Assembly (NCBI GenBank): GCA_964470455.1
Contig: CAYYCX010000002.1
Span: forward strand, 60,930-124,929
Reading direction: 5' to 3'
DNA from: JAWXBM01 sp964470455
GTDB lineage: Bacteria > Pseudomonadota > Gammaproteobacteria > Xanthomonadales > SZUA-36
DNA length: 64,000 bases
Shown: piece after piece, positions 33,068-42,514 of the stretch
How the letters are laid out: every line of letters starts with the position of its first letter
Numbering within the stretch: the stretch's first letter is position 1
Program-made: the position numbers and the translations under genes
Notes under the pieces: model-generated
Seen by the model: the letters and a program-made list of their open reading frames with translations, nothing else
Databases searched by the model: none
What the model was told of the DNA's origin: nothing

Positions 33068-34306
33068 ATGATTCCAGGCAAGAACATATTTTATGGTTGG
33101 AAAATTGTTGGCACGTCAATACTCGGCTATTCGGCGGCGCCGGGCCAATTCGCCGTTGGCATTCTGGGTGTTTTTGTCATTCCCCTGCAGGCTGAGTTCG
33201 GTTGGTCCAGAACTGAAATCTTTCTGTCGATAACTTTTGTCACGCTGGCCCAGGCGATTTTTACCCCAGTGCTGGGGCGCCTGGTTGATAATTACGGCAG
33301 TAAGAAAGTCATGATGCCGTCAATATTCGCCTTTGGCCTTCTGCTCGGCGGTATTCCGCTGCTGGTTGGCGACCTGAAGGATTTCTATCTGTTCTACGCC
33401 ATCATCGGGGTGATCTGTGGCGGGGCCGCAGCGGTGCCCTACCTGAGGCTCGCCGGAGCGTGGTTTAAAAAAAGACGTGGCCTTGCTTTTGGACTTGTGA
33501 TGTCGGGAGGGGGGCTTGGCTTCGCCTATACCCCACCTCTCGTTCAATACATGGTCGATAACCACGGATGGCGCTCTGGATATTATGCATTGGCGGCCAT
33601 TCTGGTTTTTCTCATTTTGCCGTTGATACAAATATTCATTCGTGACCACCCAAAAGATCTCGGGCTTTTACCCGATGGTGATTCGGTTGATATCGATGAA
33701 GCAGTTGTTGTGGCTGAAGAAGAGAAAAAAATCACGCTTGTCGAGCTTCTGAGGTCGCCATTGTTCTATCAGCTGTTCGTTACTTTTCTGCTGCTCACTT
33801 TTTGTCTTTATGGCTTGTTTTCAAATCTGGTTCCCATGCTGTTGGACAGGGGAATGGACACAACCAAAGCAGCACTTGCGGCCTCAACTGTCGGCATGAC
33901 CATCATTGTTTCCCGCATCGTCATAGGGTTTTCATTGGATAAGTTTTTCGCGCCGCGAGTAGGTGCGATTTGTTTCATCCTTTCCGCAATAGGTACGGCG
34001 ATGCTTGCTTTCGGCGCTGTCGGGCCTGCGGTATTTTTGGCGGCTATATTTTTCGGTTTGAGTATTGGAGCAGAGCTTGATTTGCTGGCTTATCTGATAA
34101 CCCGCTATTTTGGCCTGAACTCTTTCGGTTTGGTTTATGGGATGTTGTTCGCCGCCTTCTTGGGTGGCGTATCACTAGGGCCGGTTGTTTACGGCCGGCT
34201 GTTTGATTTTTACGGCTCTTACGTCCAGATACTCAGCGCATGTTCCGTTTTTCTGGTGTTGATAGCCGTGTCGATGATGTTTCTCCCGAAATACAAAACC
34301 AGTTAG
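33068..34306 (+). CDS. MFS transporter, oxalate/formate antiporter (MCT-like) type
   Basis: A 412-residue inner-membrane carrier with 12 hydrophobic helices and a charged central loop (VVVAEEEKKITLVEL). The start YGWKIVGTSILGYSAAPGQF and the helix 4-5 signature AGAWFKKRRGLAFGLVMSGGGLG are typical of the oxalate/formate-antiporter/monocarboxylate group. It probably imports an organic acid or exports a product of the island pathway. It is the last gene of the sulfatase-decarboxylase-aminotransferase operon and converges on the second sulfatase. Confidence 0.85.
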   Translation: MIPGKNIFYGWKIVGTSILGYSAAPGQFAVGILGVFVIPLQAEFGWSRTEIFLSITFVTLAQAIFTPVLGRLVDNYGSKKVMMPSIFAFGLLLGGIPLLVGDLKDFYLFYAIIGVICGGAAAVPYLRLAGAWFKKRRGLAFGLVMSGGGLGFAYTPPLVQYMVDNHGWRSGYYALAAILVFLILPLIQIFIRDHPKDLGLLPDGDSVDIDEAVVVAEEEKKITLVELLRSPLFYQLFVTFLLLTFCLYGLFSNLVPMLLDRGMDTTKAALAASTVGMTIIVSRIVIGFSLDKFFAPRVGAICFILSAIGTAMLAFGAVGPAVFLAAIFFGLSIGAELDLLAYLITRYFGLNSFGLVYGMLFAAFLGGVSLGPVVYGRLFDFYGSYVQILSACSVFLVLIAVSMMFLPKYKTS

Positions 34307-34344
34307 ATTTTACCGTGAAATTTCGGTTTGGGTGAGTTTCCCTG

Positions 34345-35808
34345 TCACTTCGGGTTGCGGTCGGCGGCCTGATCGGCAGGCTCGTCGTGCCTGGGTATTT
34401 GCGCCGCGAGTTCTTCTTTCACGCTGTTGAGTTTCGGGTCATTCGCCAGGTTGTACCACTCGTTGGGATCCGCTGCCAGATCATACAATTCCTCAGCGCC
34501 GTCCGAGTAGCGGATGAAGCGATATCGATCGGTCGATACCGCATGACTGCCGAAGCCGTTTGTCGAAATGGCTGCATGATCCCACTCAGCCGCTGGATCC
34601 CTGAGAAGTGGCACCAGGCTGACTCCCTCCAGGTGCTTGGGCGTTTCGAGCCCGGCCAGTTCGACCAGGGTGGGGTAGAGGTCCAGCAGCGAAACAGTGG
34701 CCGGGGAGACACTGCCTGCCTCCGTAACTCCTGGGGCAACAACAATGAGTGGGACGCGTGTGGTTTCGCGCCACAGAGTTTCTTTCCGCCAACGCGCTTT
34801 CTCGCCCAGGTGCCAGCCGTGGTCGGACCACAATACAACGATGGTGTTATCGGCCCGACCGCCTTGTTCCAAAGCATCGAGAATATGACCCAACATGGCG
34901 TCGGCGAAGCTGATGCTGGCAAGATAGGCTCTGACTCCCTCGCGCCATCGAACCTTGGTCTCGTCTTCGACGATCCAGTCATTGATTGCTGAAGGGGACA
35001 AATCACCGCCCTCACGACCGTGCTGAATAATGATTTCAGGGATGTCGTCAAGGTCATTTTCAGGCACCTCGGGAAGAACGATATCCTCAAGCGGATACAT
35101 ATCGAAATACTTTTGTGGCAAATACCAGGGAAGATGTGGCCGATAGATTCCCACGGCGTTGAATTTCGGCGCATCACTCCTGGCCAGAAGCTGGCTTACA
35201 GACCAGGTCACAACCTGGCCATCCCCCATCGCCATGTCCGCGGTCGATACTGCGGACCAGTCGAACTTTACGGACAGTGGATTGCCGTTAGCTGGCCGGT
35301 CGTGAGGTGTGGGCTCGTCAGGAAGCTGGCGCTCCAGGGACGGAAAGTAGGCATCCCATGCAGTGGTGTCGTTGTAACCGAAGTAGGCCCAGGCATTGAA
35401 GGTTGAACTGTGGAAGAGTTTGCCGGCGCCGAAGGTTTGGTAACCGTGCTCCCTGAAATAACGGGGTATGGTGGGAACCCCTTGCAGGGGTTTGGCTTTG
35501 CGCCAATCGGTTCCGTTACCGTAGACCCCCGAAGTCGCAGGTGAGATTCCCGTCATCACTGCCGTCCGCGATGGATTGCATAGCGTCGCGGGCGCATGCG
35601 CATTGGTAAAGACCACACCCTGGGCCGCAAGGCGATCCATGTTCGGAGTCTTTGCCTGCGGATGCCCGCCCAGCGGGCCAACCCAGTCGTTGAGATCATC
35701 GATGGATATGAACAATACATCCGGCGGGTCGCTTCTCTGTGCCTGAGCAGGAAGGCAGGCCATTGACAGGAGAGCAGATGCAGCAAGACGGACAAACAGT
35801 CTGGTCAT
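34345..35808 (-). CDS. Secreted sulfatase (iduronate-2-sulfatase-like)
   Basis: A 487-residue periplasmic sulfatase with signal peptide MTRLFVRLAASALLSMACLPAQA. Metal-binding VLFISIDDLNDWVGPLGGHP and the formylglycine motif CNPSRTAVMTG with Cys77 (perfect CxPSR) resemble iduronate-2-sulfatase and choline-sulfatase relatives. Also seen are VGIYRPHLPWYLP, LWSDHGWHLGEKARWRKET (Asp-His pair) and a C-terminal RYSDGAEELYDLAADPNEWYNLA. It lies opposite to the MFS gene and shares the intergenic operator region with the divergent esterase. Confidence 0.87.
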   Translation of the reverse strand: MTRLFVRLAASALLSMACLPAQAQRSDPPDVLFISIDDLNDWVGPLGGHPQAKTPNMDRLAAQGVVFTNAHAPATLCNPSRTAVMTGISPATSGVYGNGTDWRKAKPLQGVPTIPRYFREHGYQTFGAGKLFHSSTFNAWAYFGYNDTTAWDAYFPSLERQLPDEPTPHDRPANGNPLSVKFDWSAVSTADMAMGDGQVVTWSVSQLLARSDAPKFNAVGIYRPHLPWYLPQKYFDMYPLEDIVLPEVPENDLDDIPEIIIQHGREGGDLSPSAINDWIVEDETKVRWREGVRAYLASISFADAMLGHILDALEQGGRADNTIVVLWSDHGWHLGEKARWRKETLWRETTRVPLIVVAPGVTEAGSVSPATVSLLDLYPTLVELAGLETPKHLEGVSLVPLLRDPAAEWDHAAISTNGFGSHAVSTDRYRFIRYSDGAEELYDLAADPNEWYNLANDPKLNSVKEELAAQIPRHDEPADQAADRNPK

Positions 35809-35894
35809 GGTGAGATCCTTTGCCGGCGGGGAAAGCCGGCCTCGCTTCGAATGATTGAAGCCCAGTTCAGCAAGGGGATGGCCAACCTTTCGAA

Positions 35895-35932
35895 ATTCCC
35901 ATTTTGTGGGCTATAATATCCCACATAGTAAG
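35895..35932 (+). promoter_or_regulatory. Promoter/operator between sulfatase and esterase
   Basis: A TATAAT -10 box (35912-35917) is followed at once by ATCCCACATAGTA (35918-35930), the island operator half-site. Just upstream is CCCATTTTGTGGG, a small inverted repeat of the same TGGG/CCCA letters. No good -35 is seen. It probably drives the esterase gene and may control the divergent sulfatase as well. Confidence 0.55.
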
Positions 35933-35981
35933 CTAAAGCCAGAAATGAGGACCTCAAATTGATCCAAGTGAAGGGGAGAGC

Positions 35982-37148
35982 ATGAGACTCCTCGTTAATG
36001 TTGCCCTGTTGCAATGTGTTACGTCCTTGTGGCTATGCCCCGTTGCAAACAGCGACCAGGCTACGGAGTTGCCCAAACCACCTGAGACCGGAAGAATCGT
36101 CTTTTCGAGCCTGGATTACGACAAGACGAATTACGGCACCATCAATATAAACGGTTACGATCGTTATTTTTCCATCACGTTCCCGTCTTTGTACGAACAC
36201 AACCTGGCGCACCCGGTCGTGCTGTTTTTCCACGGCTGCATGTGTCGCCCGGGTTTGACTGAAAGGGAAATCAAGAGCTACCTTGATTGGGATCCAGGGC
36301 TGGACGCCTACAAGGATGGCTTCATCACCATCAAAATGTCGGCTTACTCGAAAAAGAAGCCGGAGGTTTCCCGGGAGGTCGAAAACGGCGGGTCCCGCGG
36401 CATGTGGTTCTGGCACGAGGGGTTTGAGTCGGAGCGCGATGACTACGCCTTCGTGGATACCCTTTTGGGTGGCCTGCTTGAGTCGCCCGACATCAATATT
36501 GATCCGGAGAACATCTTTGGGGTGGGCCATTCATCCGGAGCAATTTTCCTGCTCTCATACGTAACCGGCGGCCCTCCTGATCTGGCCGACATCACGATCA
36601 ATGATGACTATTCTTTCAGGGCGATCTCACTGACCGGCGCTGCGACGTTCAGGAAGGGAATTGCCGACTTCAAGGAAAATACGCCCGCCCGCCTGCCGTC
36701 CGTATTGCTCATCATGGGTGAGCAGGATCCGGGTTTATGGTTCAACGGCAAAGAAACCGGCAAGAGGGGCATCGACTTCACACAGTTTGCCGCGGCTGAG
36801 AATGGAACAGCAATAGTCGACGGACTGAGGGACACGATCCATGGACTGACATATTCCGCCTGGGATGAGAATGATCCTGCGAACCCCAGCACCCTGCAAA
36901 AATGGGCGGAGCATCTCGGCCTGGTGTATTCAGGGTACGAGGATTATTCCCAGTATTACATTTACAACTTCGAGCCGATGACGAATTCGAAGAAGGTGCT
37001 CATTGGCATGAGGATCAAGAATTGCGGTCACAGCATAGCCGCGGAGCAATATCAATCAGACTTCTTTCGAGTATTCTCCATGAAAAATGGCGATCTGTCG
37101 GTTTATGACAGTGAGATTTCCCGTGACACTGCGTTCCGGTTTTGCTGA
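35982..37148 (+). CDS. Secreted LpqC/PHB-depolymerase-like esterase
   Basis: A 388-residue exported alpha/beta hydrolase (signal MRLLVNVALLQCVTSLWLCP). Oxyanion motif VVLFFHGCMC, nucleophile Ser in FGVGHSSGAIFLL, a possible acid Asp in GEQDPGLWF and the terminal His in KNCGHSIA. The family includes feruloyl and acetylxylan esterases and poly(3-hydroxybutyrate) depolymerases. In this context it may release an aromatic acid or amine from an ester. It is followed 55 bp later by the dipeptidase-sulfatase gene and probably shares its transcript. Confidence 0.78.
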   Translation: MRLLVNVALLQCVTSLWLCPVANSDQATELPKPPETGRIVFSSLDYDKTNYGTININGYDRYFSITFPSLYEHNLAHPVVLFFHGCMCRPGLTEREIKSYLDWDPGLDAYKDGFITIKMSAYSKKKPEVSREVENGGSRGMWFWHEGFESERDDYAFVDTLLGGLLESPDINIDPENIFGVGHSSGAIFLLSYVTGGPPDLADITINDDYSFRAISLTGAATFRKGIADFKENTPARLPSVLLIMGEQDPGLWFNGKETGKRGIDFTQFAAAENGTAIVDGLRDTIHGLTYSAWDENDPANPSTLQKWAEHLGLVYSGYEDYSQYYIYNFEPMTNSKKVLIGMRIKNCGHSIAAEQYQSDFFRVFSMKNGDLSVYDSEISRDTAFRFC

Positions 37149-37203
37149 TAGCGGCGTCCAACCGGCATTCATGCAGTCAAGGGCAGGTGGAAGGATTCTC
37201 ACC

Positions 37204-39882
37204 ATGAACAAGCGAGCGGGAACCAGCATGAAATTGAAGACACCAATTACGCCATTGTGCCTGACGCTGATGCTGGTGATGTCCGGGTGTACCGACCCGG
37301 GTTCCACTCCGGCAGCGGAGACCACTCTTCGCACCGATGCTGAGACCATACATGACAGCGTAATTGCCATCGACTCCCATGTTGATATTCCTTTCGACTT
37401 CGCGACCGAGTCCGTCGATCCCCTGAACAGCGTCAGCCAGGTAAATCTCGAAAAGATGCGCGCGGGTGGGCTCGATGCTGCGTTTTTCATGGTTTTTGTG
37501 GCGCAGACTGAAAGGACAGAAGAGAACTACGCCCAGGCAAAAATCGATGCGATGACGAAGTTCAACGCCATACATCGTATGGCGGACGAGATGTATCCGG
37601 ATATCATCGAGTTGGCCTACTCCGCTGATGATGTTGAGCGCATCCATGCTTCCGGCAAGCTCGTGGCTGCCATCGGGATAGAAAACGGTTACGTCATCGG
37701 CAAGGACCTCTCCCTCCTCGGGCAATACCATGAACTGGGTGCCCGCTACATGACGTTGGCGCACGGAGGCCACAACGACATCGCTGATTCCGCACGGCCG
37801 CGTCCGGAACTCGGGGATGCGCCGTCGGAGCATGACGGGATCAGCGCGTTCGGCGAGCAGGTCATTGCCGAAATGAACCGGCTCGGCATGATGGTCGATA
37901 TCTCTCACGTCTCAAAGGCTGCAGCGCTTGACGCCATTCGGCTATCGCGCGCACCGGTCATTGCATCCCATTCCAACACGCGTTCAGTCAATGACCATTT
38001 CCGCAACATGGACGACGAGACATTGCTAGCGTTGAAGGATAACGGTGGGGTGATGCAGGCGGTGGCTCTCGCTGAGTTCGTCAAGGTCCTGACGCCTGAC
38101 CAAAAGGCTGCTGCCGGGAAGGCGCTGGAAGATTACAAGTTGGCCAAGCCCGGCGATTCGCTCTTGCTTTCGGCTGATGAGCGCAGTGAGGTCATGGCTC
38201 GCCTCCATGAGATCGGTTACGCCGATGTCGGCGATTTCATCGACCACGTGGACCATGCGGTGAAACTGATCGGTATCGATCACGTAGGGCTCAGCTCGGA
38301 CTTCGGGGGAGGTGGTGGCGTTGTGGGCTGGCTCGACGCCGGCGAAACTGTCAACGTCACTCTGGAGTTGCTGGACCGGGGATACAGCGCTGATGACATC
38401 AAAAAGCTCTGGGGCGGCAATCTGCTGCGAGTCTGGCGCGAGGTTGAGCAGGTCGCCGCAGAGTTGAAGCTACCGAATCCGGCGGCTGCTAATGGCGTCT
38501 CGAGTCCCGCGCCGAACATCCTCCTCATCATTGGTGATGATATGGGCGTGGAGACCCTGGCCTCATATGGCCTGGGGGAGAGTCCACCGCATACGCCAGC
38601 GCTGGACCAGCTGGCCCGGGAAGGAGTCCGGTTCAACAATTTCTGGGCGCAACCGGTTTGTTCGCCCACCCGTGCGACGCTTTTGACAGGCCGCTACGGC
38701 TTCAGAACAGGAATCGGCCGTCCGGTTGGAGCGGGCCAGATGCCGGCTCCGCCCGAAAAGCCGGCGTGGGCGCCTCCCGAATCGACGGATCACAGTTATC
38801 GTCATGAGGCTTCAGCGGCTGACCAGGCTTTGCCGCGACCCTTCCTGTTGCCGGGAGAATTCACTTTGCCGATGGCTCTGAAGACCATGCCCGGTCCCGG
38901 ATATTCGACCGCGGCCATAGGCAAATGGCACCTGGCGAGTGAGGGAAACGGCTGGATAGATCATCCCAATCTTGCGGGATTCGATCATTTCTCGGGCTTG
39001 ATGGGTGGCGCTCCAGAATCCTATTTTGCCTGGAACAAAGTCGTTGATGGAAAGGTGATCGGGACGGTCGGTTACACAGCTGAAGACAAAGTCGATGACG
39101 CGATTGCGTGGCTGGAGGAGCAAGGCGACCATCCCTGGTTTCTCTGGCTTGCGTTCAATCTGCCACACACGCCGATGCATATTCCTCCACGAGAATACGT
39201 GTATTCCGACTATTCGGGAATTGATCAGAGCGAAATGCACCGGAAGGACTGGCAGGCAGCGTTCAATGCGATGACCGAAGCCATGGACAAGCAAATTGGC
39301 CGGATGTTGGCGGCGCTGGATGCGGATGTCCGGGATAACACCTATGTCGTATTCCTCGGCGATAACGGCACCTGGGACCCGGTGGTCAGCGTGCCGTTCA
39401 GGCACGGGCGTGCCAAGGGGACTATTTACGAGGGAGGCGTCAGGGTGCCGCTGATCATTGCGGGACCAGGCGTTGAACCTGGCGCCGTGTCAAAGGCGCT
39501 GGTAAATTCGACGGATTTATTCGCAACCATCATTGAGATGGCCGGGGCTGATCCTGATGAGGTGATCCCGGACGAGATCACCCACGACTCAGTCAGTTTC
39601 TTCCCGGCGCTGAAGAACACTGCCGCGCCTTCACGCCGCGAATGGATCTACGCGGACGAATTCTTTGGCGGCTTTGACGGCATCGAGACGGCTGATTACG
39701 CCATGCGGGATTCGCGCTACAAGCTCCTGCGGTTTGAAGGCCGGGAAGAATTCTACGATCTGCAATCCGATCCTTACGAGTATAAGGATCTCCTGCTGGG
39801 TGAGTTGTCTGCCGAACAGCGGGTTTCCTACGAACGCCTCAAAGCGGAAATTCTTCTCCTGCGGAACACGAGTAACCGCTGA
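37204..39882 (+). CDS. Membrane dipeptidase (M19) - sulfatase fusion lipoprotein
   Basis: About 892 residues from ATG 37204, with AAGGA upstream. The N-terminus is a lipoprotein-type signal with Cys29 (LVMSGCTDPG). Residues about 40-425 are a renal-dipeptidase-type M19 domain with all metal ligands: HVD in IDSHVDIPFD, Glu in IGIENGYVI, His in VDISHVS and in IASHSNTRSV, Asp in GIDHVGLSSDFGG. From about residue 437 a complete sulfatase follows: NILLIIGDDMG, formylglycine motif CSPTRATLLTG with Cys near 486, IGKWHLAS, FLGDNGTW and EEFYDLQSDPYE. One frame is open throughout, so this is a genuine fusion. It could remove both an amino acid and a sulfate from one substrate in the periplasm. Confidence 0.88.
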   Translation: MNKRAGTSMKLKTPITPLCLTLMLVMSGCTDPGSTPAAETTLRTDAETIHDSVIAIDSHVDIPFDFATESVDPLNSVSQVNLEKMRAGGLDAAFFMVFVAQTERTEENYAQAKIDAMTKFNAIHRMADEMYPDIIELAYSADDVERIHASGKLVAAIGIENGYVIGKDLSLLGQYHELGARYMTLAHGGHNDIADSARPRPELGDAPSEHDGISAFGEQVIAEMNRLGMMVDISHVSKAAALDAIRLSRAPVIASHSNTRSVNDHFRNMDDETLLALKDNGGVMQAVALAEFVKVLTPDQKAAAGKALEDYKLAKPGDSLLLSADERSEVMARLHEIGYADVGDFIDHVDHAVKLIGIDHVGLSSDFGGGGGVVGWLDAGETVNVTLELLDRGYSADDIKKLWGGNLLRVWREVEQVAAELKLPNPAAANGVSSPAPNILLIIGDDMGVETLASYGLGESPPHTPALDQLAREGVRFNNFWAQPVCSPTRATLLTGRYGFRTGIGRPVGAGQMPAPPEKPAWAPPESTDHSYRHEASAADQALPRPFLLPGEFTLPMALKTMPGPGYSTAAIGKWHLASEGNGWIDHPNLAGFDHFSGLMGGAPESYFAWNKVVDGKVIGTVGYTAEDKVDDAIAWLEEQGDHPWFLWLAFNLPHTPMHIPPREYVYSDYSGIDQSEMHRKDWQAAFNAMTEAMDKQIGRMLAALDADVRDNTYVVFLGDNGTWDPVVSVPFRHGRAKGTIYEGGVRVPLIIAGPGVEPGAVSKALVNSTDLFATIIEMAGADPDEVIPDEITHDSVSFFPALKNTAAPSRREWIYADEFFGGFDGIETADYAMRDSRYKLLRFEGREEFYDLQSDPYEYKDLLLGELSAEQRVSYERLKAEILLLRNTSNR

Positions 39883-39967
39883 TATCCGCCCGGCGTCAAC
39901 TTCGCTCCCTGACCCCCCAGACTCCAAGCAATGGTTCCCGGTAGCGGGGACTCTTGCTCGCAATCAC

Positions 39968-40036
39968 TTGACAACCATTCAAATTGTGGCTAGTTTTATC
40001 CCACTATACGGCACACATATTCTTGCATAGTGGGAT
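39968..40036 (+). promoter_or_regulatory. Promoter and perfect-palindrome operator of TonB receptor 1
   Basis: TTGACA (39968-39973), 17 bp, TAGTTT (39991-39996), one base, then ATCCCACTAT (39998-40007) and, 29 bp on, its exact inverse ATAGTGGGAT (40027-40036). This is the best-formed copy of the island operator and lies just upstream of the GGAG ribosome-binding site, so a bound repressor would block the transcription start. Confidence 0.8.
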
Positions 40037-40048
40037 TTCTGGAGAAAC

Positions 40049-42430
40049 ATGAACACGCAAAGCAAAATATTGGGGGCAGTGATCGCAACGGTACTGGCCG
40101 TTGGAACTCCACCCGGGGCCTCCGCACAAGATTCCGCCGCTGGGGCACTGGAAGAAGTTATCGTCACGGCGCAGAAACGCAGCCAGGACATCCAGGACAT
40201 TCCTTTCGCCATTACCGCAATGTCACAAGAGACCATGGACAGGGCCGGTATAAAGCATCTTGAGGATTTCCCTTATAAAGTGCCGGGCCTGGCGATTGCA
40301 GGCCAAAGCAATGGGCGCACCCAGTTGAACATTCGCGGTATTTCTTCGGGGGAAGTACGCCGTGATAACACCAGGGCAACGGAGACGGTGGGATTCTATT
40401 TTGACGAAGTTCCCTTGTCCGTAGCGCTCTATAATCCGAATCTGGAGCCCTTTGATCTGGCGCGAGTCGAGGTGCTACGGGGGCCCCAGGGGACGCTCTA
40501 TGGCTCAGGATCCCTCGCTGGCACCATCCGGCTTGTTTCCAACGCGCCGGTGATGAACGAGTTTGAAGGATTGATCGATGCCGATATGACGTCAGTCAAA
40601 CATGGTGACATGGGCTACTCGATCAAGGGTATGTTAAACCTACCCATATCTGAGGATATGGCAGCCGCCCGTGTGGTTGCCTACCAGGTTGAAGAGGCAG
40701 GATGGGCTGATAACCTCAGCGATGGCCCAGGCGGTGGTAAAGATGTCAACAGTGGCACCCGGTCTGGGTTGAGAGCATCGCTGCTTTGGACTCCAACGGA
40801 ACGATTGTCTGTCAAGCCCATGTTCATCCATCAGGAAGCCAACTTCGACGGTACTGCAGACGATAGTTTCCAGGCGCTCGGAGTCGATCGCCTGATAACG
40901 GTAGGTACATTGACACCCGACCAGGCGTTTGACCCCAGCAGCAAATACGAGCAATGGAAATATCATAAAGAGTTCTATGATGATGAAATTGATATCGCCA
41001 ATCTACTCATCGATTACGATTACGATAACTACCAGCTGGTCTCTTCAAGCTCATATACAAGCCGTGACATAGCGGTAAGAAGTGACGTTTCAACCAATAA
41101 TATTGCAGGCGCGTTCTTTCCCGCCCCGGCACCGGCAACGGGTGGCAGGGTCAATGTCCTGGGTATCTATCTTGATGACCTCAAGGATGTATCGTCATTT
41201 GCTCAGGAATTCCGCCTGGCATCTACCACTGATAGCGACTTTCAATGGATTGCGGGTCTCTACTACAGCGATATAGATGTTGTTTACCATCAGGAAATGG
41301 TCGTAACTGATCCAAGGGGAATAACTGGCGTACCACCCAGCCCGCTGGTGATGGCTTTATTTGAACCTTACGGGAACCCACCCGGCCATATGGTGGAGCT
41401 GGATGACGAATTCACTACTCAGCAATTCGCGGTTTTTGGCGAAGCAAATTACCGTTTTGCAGACAAGTGGCAGGCAACCGTGGGTCTGCGTTGGTTTGAT
41501 GTAGAGCAGGAGATTACCCAGAGTAAAAAGGGCAGGCTGACGGGTGAATTCGAACCAAGTATCAAAACTACAAAGTCGAGCGAGGACGGTGTCAATCCCA
41601 AGTTTCTCCTCAGTTATGAACCATCGGAAGACATGCTCATATCTCTTCAGGCCGCCAAGGGATTTCGACTGGGTGGTCCTCAATCATTCGTCCCGACCGT
41701 CGCAGTTGGCCCTGCAAACGATTGCCCTGGCGACCTCGCAGAGCAGGGCGTGCCGGTTGATCCCGATGGTTTAGACTCCGAGACTTTGTGGAACTACGAA
41801 TTGGGCCTCAAATCAATGTGGGCTGAAAACCGGGTGATATTCAATGCGTCGGCATTTTACCTCGATTACCAGGATCTCCAGGCATCGACCCGGTTGAATT
41901 GCGGAAGCAGTTTTACCTCCAACGCCGGTGGTGCTGAATCCAAGGGTGTTGAACTTGAGCTCCAGGTCCTGGCCACAGATAACCTGGTTCTCGGCTTCGG
42001 CGGTTCCTTCATTGACGCGGAACTGACCGACGATTTGCCATCCGGAGAAGGGCTCAAGGGTGATGAACTCAACTATGTTCCCGATGTAAAGCTCAATGCA
42101 TCAATTGATTACAGCCGGCCCCTAAGCGATTCACGCAGTGCTTATGTGACATTGGCCTATCAATACACAGGCTCCGTGCCACTTTTTTATCCGCAAGCAC
42201 AGAATTTGCCCACCACCAGGGATCGTTATGCAGATGCCTACAGCACCGTCAATTTGCGCATTGGTGTTGAAGCAAAGAAATGGGAACTGGCCGTCTTTGC
42301 GATCAATTTGCTGGATGAGTACGCCACAGTTTATTCGGACTCCATTACTCCCGAGGGGCCCGGTGGCTGGGTCAACGATACCGTGATACGACCAAGGACA
42401 ATCGGAATCAATGCGAAGTTCAAGTTCTAG
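40049..42430 (+). CDS. TonB-dependent outer-membrane receptor 1
   Basis: A 793-residue receptor: signal peptide MNTQSKILGAVIATVLAVG (cleaved near ASA-QD), Ton box LEEVIVTAQKRSQDIQDIPFA, a plug domain with LNIRGISSG and VEVLRGPQGTLYGSGSLAG, then a 22-strand barrel ending in the outer-membrane signal INAKFKF. Receptors with EEVIVTAQKR boxes often serve complex plant or aromatic substrates rather than siderophores, which suits this cluster. It starts downstream of the best copy of the island operator. Confidence 0.9.
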   Translation: MNTQSKILGAVIATVLAVGTPPGASAQDSAAGALEEVIVTAQKRSQDIQDIPFAITAMSQETMDRAGIKHLEDFPYKVPGLAIAGQSNGRTQLNIRGISSGEVRRDNTRATETVGFYFDEVPLSVALYNPNLEPFDLARVEVLRGPQGTLYGSGSLAGTIRLVSNAPVMNEFEGLIDADMTSVKHGDMGYSIKGMLNLPISEDMAAARVVAYQVEEAGWADNLSDGPGGGKDVNSGTRSGLRASLLWTPTERLSVKPMFIHQEANFDGTADDSFQALGVDRLITVGTLTPDQAFDPSSKYEQWKYHKEFYDDEIDIANLLIDYDYDNYQLVSSSSYTSRDIAVRSDVSTNNIAGAFFPAPAPATGGRVNVLGIYLDDLKDVSSFAQEFRLASTTDSDFQWIAGLYYSDIDVVYHQEMVVTDPRGITGVPPSPLVMALFEPYGNPPGHMVELDDEFTTQQFAVFGEANYRFADKWQATVGLRWFDVEQEITQSKKGRLTGEFEPSIKTTKSSEDGVNPKFLLSYEPSEDMLISLQAAKGFRLGGPQSFVPTVAVGPANDCPGDLAEQGVPVDPDGLDSETLWNYELGLKSMWAENRVIFNASAFYLDYQDLQASTRLNCGSSFTSNAGGAESKGVELELQVLATDNLVLGFGGSFIDAELTDDLPSGEGLKGDELNYVPDVKLNASIDYSRPLSDSRSAYVTLAYQYTGSVPLFYPQAQNLPTTRDRYADAYSTVNLRIGVEAKKWELAVFAINLLDEYATVYSDSITPEGPGGWVNDTVIRPRTIGINAKFKF

Positions 42431-42514
42431 GCACTGAGCGGTACCAGCTTCCGTATTCATCGATCCAGGTTGATGAAGTAGTATCAATTTTTCTACTATG
42501 CAGGATTAATCGCT

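Noticed and set aside
42463..42508. Full island operator upstream of the SDR operon.
   Set aside because: Only the right half (CTACTATGCAGGATT) resembles the receptor 2 leader; ATCC at 42463 is at the wrong distance and no promoter boxes fit.
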